This document shows positions 1-11,065 of a DNA stretch of 64,000 nt, in pieces. Position numbers and translations under genes: made by a program. The notes under the pieces are model-generated. The model worked only from the letters and a program-made list of their open reading frames with translations. It was not told the DNA's origin and made no database searches. Each line of letters begins with the position of its first letter. Within the stretch, counting starts at the first letter, position 1. This stretch comes from Siphonodentalium dalli (Eukaryota; Mollusca; Scaphopoda; Gadilida; Siphonodentaliidae), in NCBI GenBank assembly GCA_032622095.1, contig CP136069.1, positions 71,201,319 to 71,265,318 of the forward strand. Reading direction: 5' to 3'.

Positions 1-223
1 TAGAATAGTAGCTTGCATGTGCTTAATCACTCGACGTGTGAAAATTGTGATATCTTCCACGAGACAACTACGTATTGCGTACATGTAGATCAGTCTATAG
101 GGCATTACCCCCATCCTTACTTCATGTAAACTGCGTGTTAACAATCAGATTGTTAGCCCAATCCCGAAATGAATTTACACAGCTATTACATGTATTTTGA
201 ATGCGCTATAATCCGTATATTAC
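1..223. other. Intron sequence beyond gene 1 exon 2
   Basis: AT-rich sequence that follows the splice donor of gene 1 exon 2 in the minus direction. I see no further exon here. The next exon, expected to be a FReD exon in phase 1, would lie outside the window. Confidence 0.5.
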
Positions 224-508
224 CTTTGTGGATTTCTGGTATTGTTGTTGCTGCTATTGTAGTGGTAGTCGTCGTCACTGTCGATGTTGTTGTCGATGTC
301 GTTGTCACTGCAGTTGTTGTCGCCGTTTTTGTCGAGGTCGTTGTTGTCGTCGTCGCTGTTGTTGTTGCCGTTGTTATAGTTATTGTTACTGTTTCTGTCG
401 TCGTCACTGTCGATGTTGTCGCTGTTGTTGTCGCTGTTGCAGCTGCCGTTGTCACTGCAGCTGTTGTCGCCGTTTCGGTCGTGGTCGTTGTTGTCACCGC
501 ATCTGTTG

Positions 509-540
<32 letters not shown>

Positions 541-662
541 GATGTCGTTGTTGTACCTCTAGTATCAAGATGCGTACAGCGACGCCCAGACTCACTCAGT
601 TGGTTGATTGAACAAGCGGTGCCTTTACCGCAGTAATGGTTACGACACGAGTTCATTTCTCC
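224..662 (-). CDS. Gene 1 exon 2: Cys cluster plus Thr-rich mucin-like linker (partial gene)
   Basis: Second exon of the secreted PAN-domain gene that starts at 2835. The minus strand shows a pyrimidine-rich tract ending in tttcag, then the exon opens at 662 in phase 0, matching the phase-0 end of exon 1. It first encodes a short Cys-rich piece (GEMNSCRNHYCGKGTAC, then RRC), which resembles the first half of an EGF-like module but has too few cysteines for a whole one. About 100 residues rich in Thr follow (runs of TTTTTT, a PPPPP block, interspersed Ala/Val), typical of an O-glycosylated stalk. It ends IPEIHK at a good donor (AAAG/GTAATA) in phase 1. The Thr stretch is a degenerate trinucleotide repeat, so its length is probably variable. 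By analogy with gene 2, the next exon is inferred to be a FReD starting D-C-K. Splicing is inferred. Confidence 0.6.
238..551. repeat. Degenerate GTT/GTC trinucleotide-type repeat
   Basis: About 310 bp of interrupted GTTGTT, GTCGTC and GTTGTC units, with a pure GTT run followed by GGT units near 505-540. It is the DNA behind the Thr-rich stretch of gene 1 exon 2. Because stops are depleted in such a repeat, two plus-strand frames (Val-rich and Cys-rich) are also open over it; I regard those as by-products. Confidence 0.85.
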
Positions 663-1262
663 CTGAAATACCAAATGACACAAAAGATGATAATAATGCT
701 AAACGCACGATTTTGGTGAATTTCGAATCACACAATCGATGTTATAGCCACATAAGACATGTATGGTGGGGTTTTGAAAATCTACATCTAAATGTTAAAT
801 CCAATCACGAATGACTCAAGATTGTTGTGTTAATTCAAACAATAATTTCACAGATTGTCCGTGTGAAACGAATTGAACTTGTGCTGACAGTGTATTTGGA
901 TAATTCACTAAATTACCACACGCTGTTCTACATAGTTTTGAAAGCATTTGAAAAAATTAAAACGGATTTTTTTTTGCAAATACTGGTTGAACGGTATTTG
1001 TCTGCCGCATAATGCATTAGAGTTTCCAGGTTAGTGTGTGGTGAGTGTATGCTAGGGTGAGTCAAATTCCACACTGCTAAATGGAAATTCTAATAAGTCC
1101 ATGTAGTGGACAAACGGCAATAACTCATCAAACGCTTATATATGCTAATAAATATAAAAGGATATATATATATTATGTGTTTTGACTATGTGGCTGTTGT
1201 TACTTCTAAGCTGATAACATTATATCAGGACAGTTAACTCAATCTCGACTTTCGAGTCAGCA

Positions 1263-1900
1263 TTAAAGGCACGGGCGGCGTTCGTTGCATAAATATTCAT
1301 ATTTGTTCAAATCGCCATCAACAGAAGGAATATTAAAATATATATAGTTTTGTTCATATGCCAAACATTATCAGCGCGTAAATAGTATATCGTCGTCAAG
1401 ACGTACGATGGTGTGCGCAAACAAGAGCCTGCTCGTGTTACAGACGTTTTGCTTTTGTTTACATAACACACCGCATTTCTATTGGTTAATCGTACACAAA
1501 TGATACAAACGCTCTTTATTATTTCCATATCAGGAAACAGTAACAAATAACGCTCTTTATGTTTACCATATCCGGATCTAAACAAAAGCCAGGCTCTGTA
1601 ACGTTTTTTTTGCTTTTGTTTACATAACAAAGGCCAACATTACCAATTTTCGACCAGACGCGGGATAACGGCGGGACTAACCGTGACTCTCTTAAGGTAG
1701 GGCAAGGAAAAACGTTTGACAATAACATACTGTTTATGCCATATTTCCGATTGGTATGACGGAGGTGAATATTTTAACAGCATACCCACCTTTCTTGACA
1801 GCATGAATAGCGATACATTCCTTGCGTTTTGCCTAGGCGGGTGTATCCCAATGCAAATTGAACTGATTTGTGATGAATATCGTCTTTTCAAGCGATGTGT
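1263..1900 (+). repeat. Dispersed repeat R1, copy 1
   Basis: Starts at TTAAAGGCACG and is collinear with 21366-21920 on the same strand. Shared landmarks in order: aatattcata, cgcgtaaa(t/c)ag, caagagcctg, aacgctcttta, a second acgctctttatgtttacc, and tgcttttgtttacataac. The two copies are diverged, so it is an old interspersed family of unknown class. The repeated AACGCTCTTTAT motif recurs at about 22290 and 25885, and inverted near 53165. Confidence 0.7.
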
Positions 1901-2208
1901 GAGGTTTATTTTCATCCTGTGTTCTGACTAAGTTTTATGATGAAGACATCATATCGGATACTTCACTATATATATATGTCTTAAACATCTTGTCTTGCAG
2001 TATATCATTCCCACAATGAATTTCTCAAGTTAAATTATATTGCATGTGTATATATGTCTTCATGTAACTTTTGTATATATATATATATTGTATCATAATG
2101 GTCTCCATATTTGGAGGAATAAACATATCTCTCTCTCTCTCTAACGAAGACGATACATGTACACAATATTCAGCTTATAGTTCCACCCATATAGCGGGAA
2201 TCCGCAGA

Positions 2209-2292
2209 AGGCTCAATTTAGATTAATTCGGCTTCTTGGCCTTCTATTAATGTTGAAGAGGGCCAAGATGCCGAACGCTTCTAAAATTGAGC
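2209..2292. repeat. Imperfect inverted repeat (hairpin)
   Basis: GGCTCAATTT..AATTCGGCTTCTTGGCC pairs with GGCCAAGATGCCGAA..AAAATTGAGCG across a short AT-rich centre. Likely a small foldback/MITE remnant inside the gene 1 intron. Confidence 0.6.
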
Positions 2293-2529
2293 GACCTGCT
2301 TATACATGTAATACATTTATATAATTATGTAAATGATAACATATAGCGACCTCCCGACTTGCGTCACGTCATCACAGTCATCGTCACCATCGTCACCAGC
2401 ATAACAATTTTCATCAGCATCACCATCACAATCATCATCGCCAACCTTGCAGTCATCGTAGTCAATATCAACAGCATCGTAATCATAGCCATCATCATCA
2501 TCAGCTCCACGTGCGTAAAGCAAACTTAC

Positions 2530-2835
2530 CAATGGTGTCGCCCCCGCGTATCTGGTTGAGGGATCATCTGGCAAAGTTTCTGATCCATTCGTCAAAAGGC
2601 GGCAAGTCCTTGTCCTTGCATCGAATGCGACTTCGATGCACCCCGTTGTATATTCACAAAGCTTTTCACACCTCATGATATTGCCGATTTTCACTTCCTT
2701 CAAAACAGCTGCATTGTCTATGCAAGGCTTCTTTGTCAAATGGGGCAACATGCATTGATCGGTGATCAAGTCCGTGTTTCGTATTGATACCAACACATAT
2801 ATAAGCAATGCAAATTTATTTTGCACATTCATCAT
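2530..2835 (-). CDS. Gene 1 exon 1: signal peptide and PAN/Apple domain
   Basis: 102 codons from an ATG-ATG start. Residues 7-20 (KFALLIYVLVSI) form a hydrophobic signal-peptide core. The rest has six cysteines at about residues 28, 38, 56, 60, 66 and 78, with the spacing RC-EKLC-EYTTGC-x11-C seen in PAN/Apple domains, which are disulphide-stabilised protein- or carbohydrate-binding modules of secreted proteins. The frame stays open past the donor into an Asp-rich low-complexity tail, which I exclude because a strong donor (CCATTG/GTAAGT) lies at 2530/2529 and exon 2 resumes in phase 0. Two adjacent Met codons make the exact start ambiguous by one residue. No orthologue is named from sequence alone. 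Confidence 0.7.
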
Positions 2836-3077
2836 AGAAACGTATGGGTAGATAGTGTGCTGTCTCGATCACAGTATTGCCAGTATATACAAGCTGAAAC
2901 ATACCAAAAGGCGATATTAGGCGTTTGCCATCTTATCTAAAATCAACCGTACAGCCACTGGGGCTCGGTCTACGGTTAACCTTTTCTTTGATGATCCACA
3001 CTCAGCATGAGAACTACATGTATTTACACAAACGCATTACCAATTCCCACGTGATGCCGATATGACATCTTACTTAA
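2836..3077 (-). promoter_or_regulatory. Upstream region of gene 1
   Basis: Short gap between the gene 1 start and a transposon end. The only core-promoter-like signal I can point to is a TGTATATAC (TATA-like) sequence on the minus strand at about 2883-2891, roughly 50 bp before the ATG. An alternative is a tttcag acceptor at about 2896, which would make this the edge of a coding exon preceded by a 5'-UTR exon. Neither can be decided here. Confidence 0.2.
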
Positions 3078-3956
3078 AGTACCAGTCAGAAGAAGTGGTA
3101 TATTGAGGCGCGCCTTTGTTGCGATATTGAGCGCGCTTAATTTCGAAAAAAGGCGCGATTTTAGCGCAATACCCAAAATATGTCGCGCTTATTATTGCGA
3201 TATTAAACGCAAAATATTGCAATACTAAGCGCGCTAAATTTCATACAGACCCGATAGTGTGATATTTATATTAGATAAATACTGAGCATATAGTGTACAT
3301 ATAGTGTACATATACCATTTACAACTATAATTATATACAAATCTAAAACATTGTCTCTATTAAAGTGATGTGAAACACGCCGGTAGGGTGATTAAATATA
3401 AATGGAGAATAATCTTCTTCAAAGTATAATTTTTACAAATATTGTATCAAAATTGACAACACACACCGTCATTCTTGTATATTAATTAAATACAGTGACT
3501 CTCGATGGCGAAATCGTTTTTGTTAGTTTATCCCCAATAGATGCGTCCCGAATCGAGTATTCAATATTTACAATTGAGCGTAGTTCAGACGATGTTTTCT
3601 ATGGAGTGGAACGGTCGATTTGCTTCAGATTTTCGGCGATGTTAGTAGAATGGTACATTCATCCAGTTTGCATAGCGCATGGATACTAACTGATCAGTTT
3701 CACGCAACCGAACAAGTCCATAATATGTCTTTAATGCAATAAACAATATAGAATAAGCAATAATTCGATTTAAATGTCACAATTATAAGCGCAAGATGTC
3801 GCAATATTAATTGCGAAATATTGCGATATTAAGCGCAAAATATTTTGTAATAAATATCACAAGCGGCGCGCTTATAATCGTTTCCACTTGCAGTATTATT
3901 GCGATATTGGGCGCGAAAATAGCGCGCTTAATATACCACTTCTTTTGACTGGTACT
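3078..3956. mobile_element. Non-autonomous DNA transposon (0.88 kb) with ~35-bp TIRs
   Basis: Left end AGTACCAGTCAGAAGAAG and right end CTTCTTTTGACTGGTACT are inverted copies over about 35 bp, with roughly three mismatches, running through gtggtatatt into a GCGCGC block. The interior is rich in GCGATATTAAGCGC-type motifs in both orientations. No transposase is encoded; a 64-codon ORF inside has no recognisable domain. No convincing target duplication is visible, so the superfamily is unassigned. Confidence 0.75.
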
Positions 3957-4702
3957 ATATATAATTATATATATGAAGTTCCATATCGTGAAATGTTTTG
4001 TTCAGTCATTGGATTTGGTTTGGTTTATTGGTCATAGTTCGGTTTTTAATTTGACCTTATCACCGCGGTGTCGACGAAAGACTTATACATAACGTTGGTT
4101 TTATCGGGAAATCAATCAGCTACTTGTTGAATCCATCGATCGATATGAAAGCAACTGACAAACTTGCCCATGTATACCAAGCATGGCATCTTCCCTTTGC
4201 GTGAATCGCAAATCAGCTCTTATATAGATTAGAACCAACGTCATCGTTGCTGGACGGCTTGTAATACTGTGTCTGACATTTGCAGAATGAGGTCTCATAG
4301 GGGGATTTAGTGACGCTCTCGGGCTAGCATCACCAAATTCACACTATGTAACCTCATTTTGCTTAGGCCTCAACTGCTATGGGAGACCTATGATAAGATT
4401 GCAGTTCCCGAGTGGAAATTGGCGATGTTCACTCATTAGTCACCCCCGGTTATTCATTTTATTTTCTGCAAATTAGGGGATATAAACTGAAAAGAAGGGT
4501 TATTAGAAAACAATGTTAATTTGAGACTATAGATACTTCCAAGAAGATGAAGCTAAGCATAGGGTCACATTGATGATACTAGTCCGCTGTGTGGGGTAGC
4601 ATCACTAAATCCACCCTCTGGGATCTACGAAAGTAATACAATTCGCGTGCTATAAACGCATATATGTAAGATTTTGGTGCAGAAAAAAAATACGACGCAA
4701 TT
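3957..4702. other. Non-coding, nothing recognised
   Basis: AT-rich sequence with only short ORFs and no recognised repeat end or RNA gene. Confidence 0.4.
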
Positions 4703-5745
4703 GTAACCAGTTACTGGGTTACATGTGCGCCCTATTTTATTTTTGACATTTGCAGCTACATTAGGAAGTCCGAACAGTAACAAGTCGTGTGTCAGCTCAG
4801 ACCAGTAACCCGGTTACAAATGAGCCCCATTTTTTGCCATGTTTTTTGTTTCACCCGTGTATTTGCGGTTACAGTTATATATGGAAGTCGTTTTAAAAAT
4901 GCGACTTGTTTTTGCGGTTACGGTTACAAATGATTAGCAGAGAATAACTCCGACTAGAAAAATGAAAATATTTCACCCATCCTTGTTAAAAAAATGGTTA
5001 CAAAGTTACATTTGGAAGTCGTTTTAAAAATGCGACGTGTTTTTGCGGTTACGGTTACAAATGATTAGCAGAGAATAACTCCAACTAGAAAAATGAAAAT
5101 ATTTCACCTATCCTTGTTAAAAAAGGGTTACAAAGTTACATTTGGAAGTCGTTTTAAAAATGCGACGTATTTTTGCGGTTACGGTTACAAACGATTAGCA
5201 GAGAATAACTCCAACTAGAAAAATGAAAATATTTCACCCATCCTTGTTAAAAAAGGGTTACAAAGTTACATTTGCAAGTCGTTTTAAAAATGCGACGTGT
5301 TTTTGCGGTTATACGGTTACAAATGATTAGCAGAGAATAACTCCAACTAGAAAAATGAAAATATTTCACCCATCCTTGTTAAAAAAGGGTTACAAAGTTA
5401 CATTTGGAAGTCTTTTTAAAAATGCGACGTGTTTTTGCGGTTACGGTTACAAATGATTAGCAGAGAATAACTCCAACTAGAAAAATGAAAATATTTCCGT
5501 GTTTTTGCGGTTACGGTTACAAATGATTAGCAGAGAATAACTCCAACTAGAAAAATGAAAATATTTCACCTATCCTTGTTAAAAAAGGGTTACAAAGTTA
5601 CATTTGGAAGTCGTTTTAAAAATGCGACGTGTTTTTGCGGTTACGGTTACAAATGATTAGCAGAGAATTTTTAAAACGACTTCCAAATGTAACGTAACCG
5701 CGAAAACACGTCGCATTTTTAAAACGACTTCTAAATGTAACCTAT
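4703..5745. repeat. ~130-bp tandem array with inverted end
   Basis: The motif GCGGTTACGGTTACAAA recurs at about 4914, 5045, 5175, 5305, 5437, 5507 and 5637, giving periods of about 131, 130, 130, 132, 70 (a unit with an internal deletion) and 130 bp. Units are highly alike, so the array expanded recently. At about 5668 the sequence flips: ttttaaaacgacttccaaat and cgcatttttaaaacgact are reverse complements of the array units. Both outer edges carry GTAACC/GGTTAC blocks (4703-4730 and 5722-5745), so the array may sit inside a TIR element. Confidence 0.85.
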
Positions 5746-6816
5746 GTAACCAGGTTACAAATGCATAACGTATATTTCCTGCACCAACACTGGACATATC
5801 TATATAAACGTGTGCCTTTGCCAATGTTCGACATCATGTTATCATGCTCGTATGAGTATCTGACAACAATCAGGGAATTATTCTGTAAATAAGAACTTGA
5901 AAACCAGATAATCTTTCCCATAGATTCGCCCAGTGAACACACGATGAACTGATTAAGAACAATTAGGTTATATGTATGTCTTAGTGTGTATAACACCATT
6001 CGTAAACAATGAGTAAGATAAATCTACATGTGTAGGCAATATAAGAAGGTGGCATAAAAAATCCTTTATTAATCACGAAATAATTCTACATGTACAGTCA
6101 TGATTGCTAATTGCCATAGATGTTCTGTAAAACAACACAGCTTTATGAGTGTAAATTATTAAAACCATCCCAATGGTAGTTTCCCATCAACATGCAGAAC
6201 AGGCAACATTGACATGCAATCATGCATGATTTCAGATTAGACAACCGTGCTATACCACATCAGTCGATAAATTTTACTTTGTCGTAATCCTGTTGTTTTG
6301 ACAAAGTAGCGTAATCTGTAAAACTGACGAAAGAAAGGACATCATAAATCGTTATTAAACTCGATGTATGTTGAGTACCACCCCCAAATTAGCTGTACTT
6401 CGTGAAACAATGTCTGTTTGACAATATGGCTATTTAGTTTGACGATGATAGTATAGATTTCGGTGATTTAGGGGTCGGATTATTAAATATTTTGATTTTT
6501 CTTTGGACGGACGTTTCGGGTACCAAAAATAAACTACGACGGAAAGCTAAACTTTAACCAAAAATATGATTACTTGGGCACATAATGCTAGAATTCATGA
6601 TCAATTTGATAAAACATTTTGCTTTTGTGAGGATGAATTTTGACCTCGTATTTTCACTATCAGCCTTGATACTTTATATATATATATATTTATTTTTTTT
6701 GGCCAAATACCTGTGGCACACATAAATCTTAAATGAATTATCAACACTAACATTTCGTAACATCCGCGACCTGTGCATGGGCGTTAGTTGATTTGCGTAC
6801 TATGTAATTATCGTTT
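5746..6816. other. Non-coding, nothing recognised
   Basis: No exon-like frame or repeat identified, apart from a TA-rich microsatellite run at about 6676-6690. Confidence 0.4.
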
Positions 6817-7047
6817 TTAACCCTTCCATGACTGGAGCTTCCTGAGACTTTACAAAAATCCTGTCTAAATGTATTCTCTTATATATGCGAGTCTCCCATA
6901 TTATAGGGAGCCTCGTCTATATAAGATAATTCATTGGCCTAACAATATTTACCTTGGCTTGTAAGACATCGCATTCTCTTATATATACGAGGCTCCATAT
7001 GGATTTGTAATGCTTCACCTGCGCAGCTCCGGACATCAAAGGGTTAA
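6817..7047. mobile_element. piggyBac-like MITE, copy 1 (TTAA flanks)
   Basis: 231 bp bounded by TTAA on both sides. Ends read TTAACCCTTCCATGAC and GTCCGGAGCTG in inverted form, so CCCTT..GGAGC is the terminal inverted repeat. Internal CTCTTATATATGCGAGTC and its reverse complement form hairpins. A TTAA target with CCC termini is the piggyBac signature. Other copies are at 45989-46232, 55430-55606 and 55937-56187. Confidence 0.75.
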
Positions 7048-7233
7048 TTTGCAATTAAATTACTTTGGAAATAGATTGTTTTGTTGTTACGATTGAGATA
7101 TACACAAGTGTGTGAAATAGCTATCGTTAGTAGGCAGGTTGCGATCTACGTGTACAAGTTCCCTTTCAAACGACTAACACTAAGCAAAAACGTTCTGTCA
7201 TAGTTACAAATTTCTGAACTATATTAAAGGTAG

Positions 7234-7294
7234 ATATGTTTCCACTTATGCTTTTTGAAAGGAGCAACTACAAAAAGCTTAAGTGAAAACATAT
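7234..7294. repeat. Stem-loop, 24-bp arms
   Basis: 7234-7257 pairs with 7271-7294 (ATATGTTTCCACTTATGC against its complement) with two mismatches and a 13-nt loop. Stand-alone hairpin of unknown origin. Confidence 0.75.
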
Positions 7295-8007
7295 ATATAA
7301 AAACATACAACGTTTTTCCAACTAAAATAATGAAGCAGCAGCAGCAGTCATGACAAGCGACATCGAAGTATTATGTGCATTAATTACGTAAATAGCTCTC
7401 ATTCTTCTCATTCAATCCAAATTTACACATAACATGATAACTGAACGTATAAATTCCCTGCCTCTAAGAAACACACATGAGTCAAATTAAGATGTGGTCA
7501 CACGCGGAGACGGCAGATATAATCATTACAGGCCTATACCGAATCAACTTCCTCATTCTAAACAAGGCATGAAATATTATATGCCATTTTATCTTTACAG
7601 TTGAGCAATTTTTCCTCAAATACACTCGAAACCCCTGGGCGGTTTCCTATCGTGTGTCCTCCATAACAACAAGCCTTATCCTCGATGGCAAAAGTGACTG
7701 GCGTGAGTTGTGGAGAAACTCACTTCGTTTGTAAACAATAAGATTAACCGGCATTAGTTATTCCTATTATTTTCACAATATTGGACTAAAACATCTATCA
7801 TATTCATTCAATTGTGTCGTTGCGCAAAAACGTATTGCTTTGATTTATTGCGTATGATTATTCAGATCTATTTCAGGTCTTGGTGGTGACGTACCACGAT
7901 GTCAGTCGTGTTGTGTGTTATCTATATATTAGCACAAAGATATAGTTCTCGTAAGATACTATCGTTTAGACGATAGTCAGTCTGTTTTGTGAATTGTAAG
8001 ATAAACT
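7295..8007. other. Non-coding, nothing recognised
   Basis: Contains a short AGC triplet run near 7337. No supported gene. Confidence 0.4.
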
Positions 8008-8110
8008 GGTTATCACCACCATGTGTGTTCTCGCTACCTTCTCTGGGCTGCACAGAGAAAGTAGCTCTACTCGAATGAGGATCTCGGAAACACACATGGT
8101 GGTGATAACC
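8008..8110. mobile_element. Nested-hairpin mini-element, copy 1
   Basis: Perfect 22-bp arms: GGTTATCACCACCATGTG.. at 8008-8029 and its reverse complement at 8089-8110. A second stem lies inside (CTACCTTCTCTG near 8034 with CAGAGAAAGTAG near 8053). A diverged second copy is at 15363-15472 with the same terminal and TTCTCTGGG sequences, which shows it is a family and not a chance palindrome. Confidence 0.75.
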
Positions 8111-8125
8111 TATATGTATTATACA

Positions 8126-11065
8126 CTAGCAGGGTTACCCGGCGGTGCCCAGGATAAAGTGATGTGAAACCCTTTGCTGTGGACATTTGGCGGGAATAGA
8201 GAATAATCTTGCGTCATTCTTATAAATTGAATATAAATAGTGGCCCACCTTGTCGGAGTGATTGTCTTAGTGTTTATCGGTGTAATTCATCCCACCAATA
8301 AAGAAGTATATATTTATTTACAACTGAGAGTACTTCATACGTTATCATTTTTTAATCACAGTCGACGTGGTTGGAATTGACATTTGTTCTGTTTTTGTTT
8401 AAATATTTTTGTATCGGATAAAAACATTAGTTCAAAAAGACAACAATTTGGTTTTCTATAGAGATGTATAAATCAATCTAGTGGGTTAGATAGACTAAGA
8501 ATTTTAGGACACCTGGTTATCATATTTCCATGAAGATACAGATGTTAAAAAGAAATCTCCAGGCGCTCTTCTGTGCATGGTGCTATTCTGCCTAATTATT
8601 CTCAGTTATAAACAAAATGTTGCTAGATATCAGCTACATGTGCTCGACAAAGAGCGATATTTAAAGTTGTTTGTATTAGGCTATGAGTCTGTTTTAAAAA
8701 GAAAAGAAATCCTCTGTATCGGGCAGATGTACTCTTGTCAGATGCCAGTATAGGATAATCCTAAAAAGTCATGTGCTACTGACGGTTTTCTGTTGTCTCA
8801 GAAGAAACTATATTTGACAGCACACTGTTACCACCATTTTGGAACAGACCATCTATAAATTTCCATCTCTCTTGACAAATTGTATCGTTTTGTGGAAAAT
8901 AGATTGAATGGGAAAGACTCATGTTTTTTGTATAATACATGAGCCATTCTAACATGCCATTCTCTGACGATTCAATGTCCCTCGTTTTGCAAGAAAATAT
9001 GTATCTTTTAAATATAATGATATATATACTTTAAATGCTTTCGTCTGTGTATCTGTTTTTGCTAGCTCACTATATGAATGTCGTGATTCCTGTCGCCATA
9101 TATTTGTTTTTTATAAATATGACAGTTGTGAAAATTGAACGCCAAAAACTCCTTAGAACGAATTATGGATCACTATATATAACTTTGGTGGATATAGGCG
9201 ACTAAAACATTCTTATCAATGTTAGTGCCCTCTCTCCATCCCTGACCCAATCAGTACCGAGTGTGGCGTCCTTAACCCACGTGATTTGATTCCTCCTATC
9301 ATTTGTAAGAAGGAAGTGTGCATGAAATTGGCGCCAGTTAGTGCTAAACATATATTTGTCAGTGTTTGTGCCCCTCCCTCCCCATACATTAATCGAACGG
9401 TACCACTTTTGCTATTTAAAGAACGCATTTTATGCTCCTGATATCATGGAGATGATTATGTATGGTGGTAATCGTCAACTAAACAAATTATTATGAGTTA
9501 TATACCTCCATCTCTAACCCAACTAGCATCAATTTGGCATCTTTAAATCACATGATTAGATTCATCGCACCATGGAGAAGAATATGTATCAATTAGGTGG
9601 ACTTTGGTAAACCACTCCCCCTTCATGAACTCATGAGTCGAACGGAGCCATGTTATGGAAATGATTATGTATAAGTTTGGTGGAAATCATCACCAAAAAT
9701 ATCTCATCATTTTTGCTTCCACTCCCCCTTTTCTGGCCATGACACCAACAGTGTCACTTTAGAACATGTTAACTCACACAATTACATTCCTCGTAAACAT
9801 TTACCATGTTAGACCCATTGGCGCCGTCTAGATGGTCCCCACGAAGTTATGTAGAACATTGAATGTGTATGAGTTTGGTGGAAATTGGCGCTAAAATTGT
9901 TTTATCAGTTTTGGTGGCCCTCCCCTCCCCGCGCCTGCATCAAACGACGCCACTTTTGACATATTTAAACCACACAATTATGACTCATTATGAAAATGAC
10001 TATATACAAATTGGTGACAATAGGCGACTAAACAGATTCGTATCAAATTTAGTGCCCCATCTCTCACTCAAACGGCAGCAATTTGGTGTATATAAACCAC
10101 ACGATTACATTATTCTTATCTCGGAGAAGAACATGTCTCAATTTGGTGGAAATCGGCGCTAAAAATATTTTGATCAATGCTGGTGGGCATATCCCCCTCC
10201 ATGCACCCCTGACTCGAACTTTTGACTGTTGACATCTTTAAACCACACAGTTAGACTCCTGATATCACAGAGATTATTATTTATATGTTTGGTGGTAATC
10301 GGCGACTGAACAAATTCATATACAATTTAGTGCCTCCCCAATCTCTCACACAAATGGCACCTATTTGGCGTCTGTAAATCACATGATTAGATTCCTCGTA
10401 TCAAGGAGAATAATGTGTCAATTTGGTGGAAATCGGCGCTAAAAATGTTATCAAATTTTGCTGTCACTCTCCCCTTTGGTGCACCCCTGACTCGAATGAC
10501 GACACTTTTGACAACTTTAAGAGCCATGTTTAGACTCCTGTTATCATGGAGATGATTATGTATAAGTTCGGTGGAAATCGGCCACTAAACAAATTCTTAT
10601 CATTATCAAATTTAGTGCCCTACCCCCCCCCCCCCAATCTCTGACCCAAACGGCACCAATTCGGCGTCGTTAAATCGCTTGCTTATATTCATTGTAATCT
10701 GAGGAAGAATATATATCAATTGGATAGAAAACGGCGATAAATATTTAAAACCAATTTTGGTGCCCCTCTTCCCTTCCGTGCACCCCTGACTCGAACGGTG
10801 CCACTTTGATATATTTAAACCACACCATTGTATTCCTCATGTCATGGAGATTATTATGTAAAAGTTTGGTTAGAAAATCGGCGACAAAATGTGTTTCTGC
10901 CGTTCCCCTGACAACAACAGCGTCAAATTAGAAAATTCTAACCCACACCATTATCTTCCTCGGAGAAATTTACCCCGGTTAGACCCCTAGCTTTGGTGTC
11001 GTCTAGATGGTCACCCCGTGAATGTCTATTGAATTATCACAGACAGACATTCGCAAATTTGGATA
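8126..11065 (-). mobile_element. Helitron-like (HINE/pearl-type) element, copy 1
   Basis: Read on the minus strand it starts near 11065 with TTGCGAATGTCTGTCTGT, runs through ~140-bp tandem repeats (11020 to 9175), then about 1 kb of unique sequence, and ends at 8126 with a hairpin (CCTGGGCACCGCCGGG) and CTAG followed by T. A 3' hairpin plus CTRR-T end is the Helitron signature, and a central tandem-repeat core is typical of bivalve pearl/HINE elements. The unique 3' kilobase matches 34890-36310 in the opposite orientation. No Rep/helicase ORF, so it is non-autonomous. Confidence 0.65.
9175..11050 (-). repeat. ~140-bp tandem repeat array A
   Basis: About a dozen diverged units, each with a TTGGTGGAAATCGGCGCTAA block, a C-rich stretch, and CACCCCTGACTCGAACG. 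A 'header' (GTCTAGATGGTC) occurs twice, at about 9826 and 11003, suggesting a ~1.2-kb higher-order unit. Short ORFs here are repeat artefacts. Confidence 0.85.

Larger units (their letters stand above)
663..2529 (-). other. Gene 1 intron 1
   Basis: 1.87-kb inferred intron between the PAN exon and the Thr-rich exon, with GTAAGT at the donor and TTTCAG at the acceptor. It contains a dispersed repeat (1263-1900), a short CT microsatellite after an AATAAA-like motif (2118-2142) that could be a retroposon tail, and an imperfect hairpin (2209-2292). Confidence 0.55.

Noticed and set aside
169-636. 155-codon Val-rich plus-strand ORF and a 113-codon Cys-rich one
   Set aside because: Both are translations of the GTT/GTC repeat in the wrong strand. 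The minus strand has a matching acceptor, donor and phase with the PAN exon.
2317-2529. Asp-rich continuation of the PAN exon to a stop at 2317
   Set aside because: It lies after a strong GTAAGT donor and is a translation of a CAT-type low-complexity repeat. The acceptor of exon 2 matches the donor phase.
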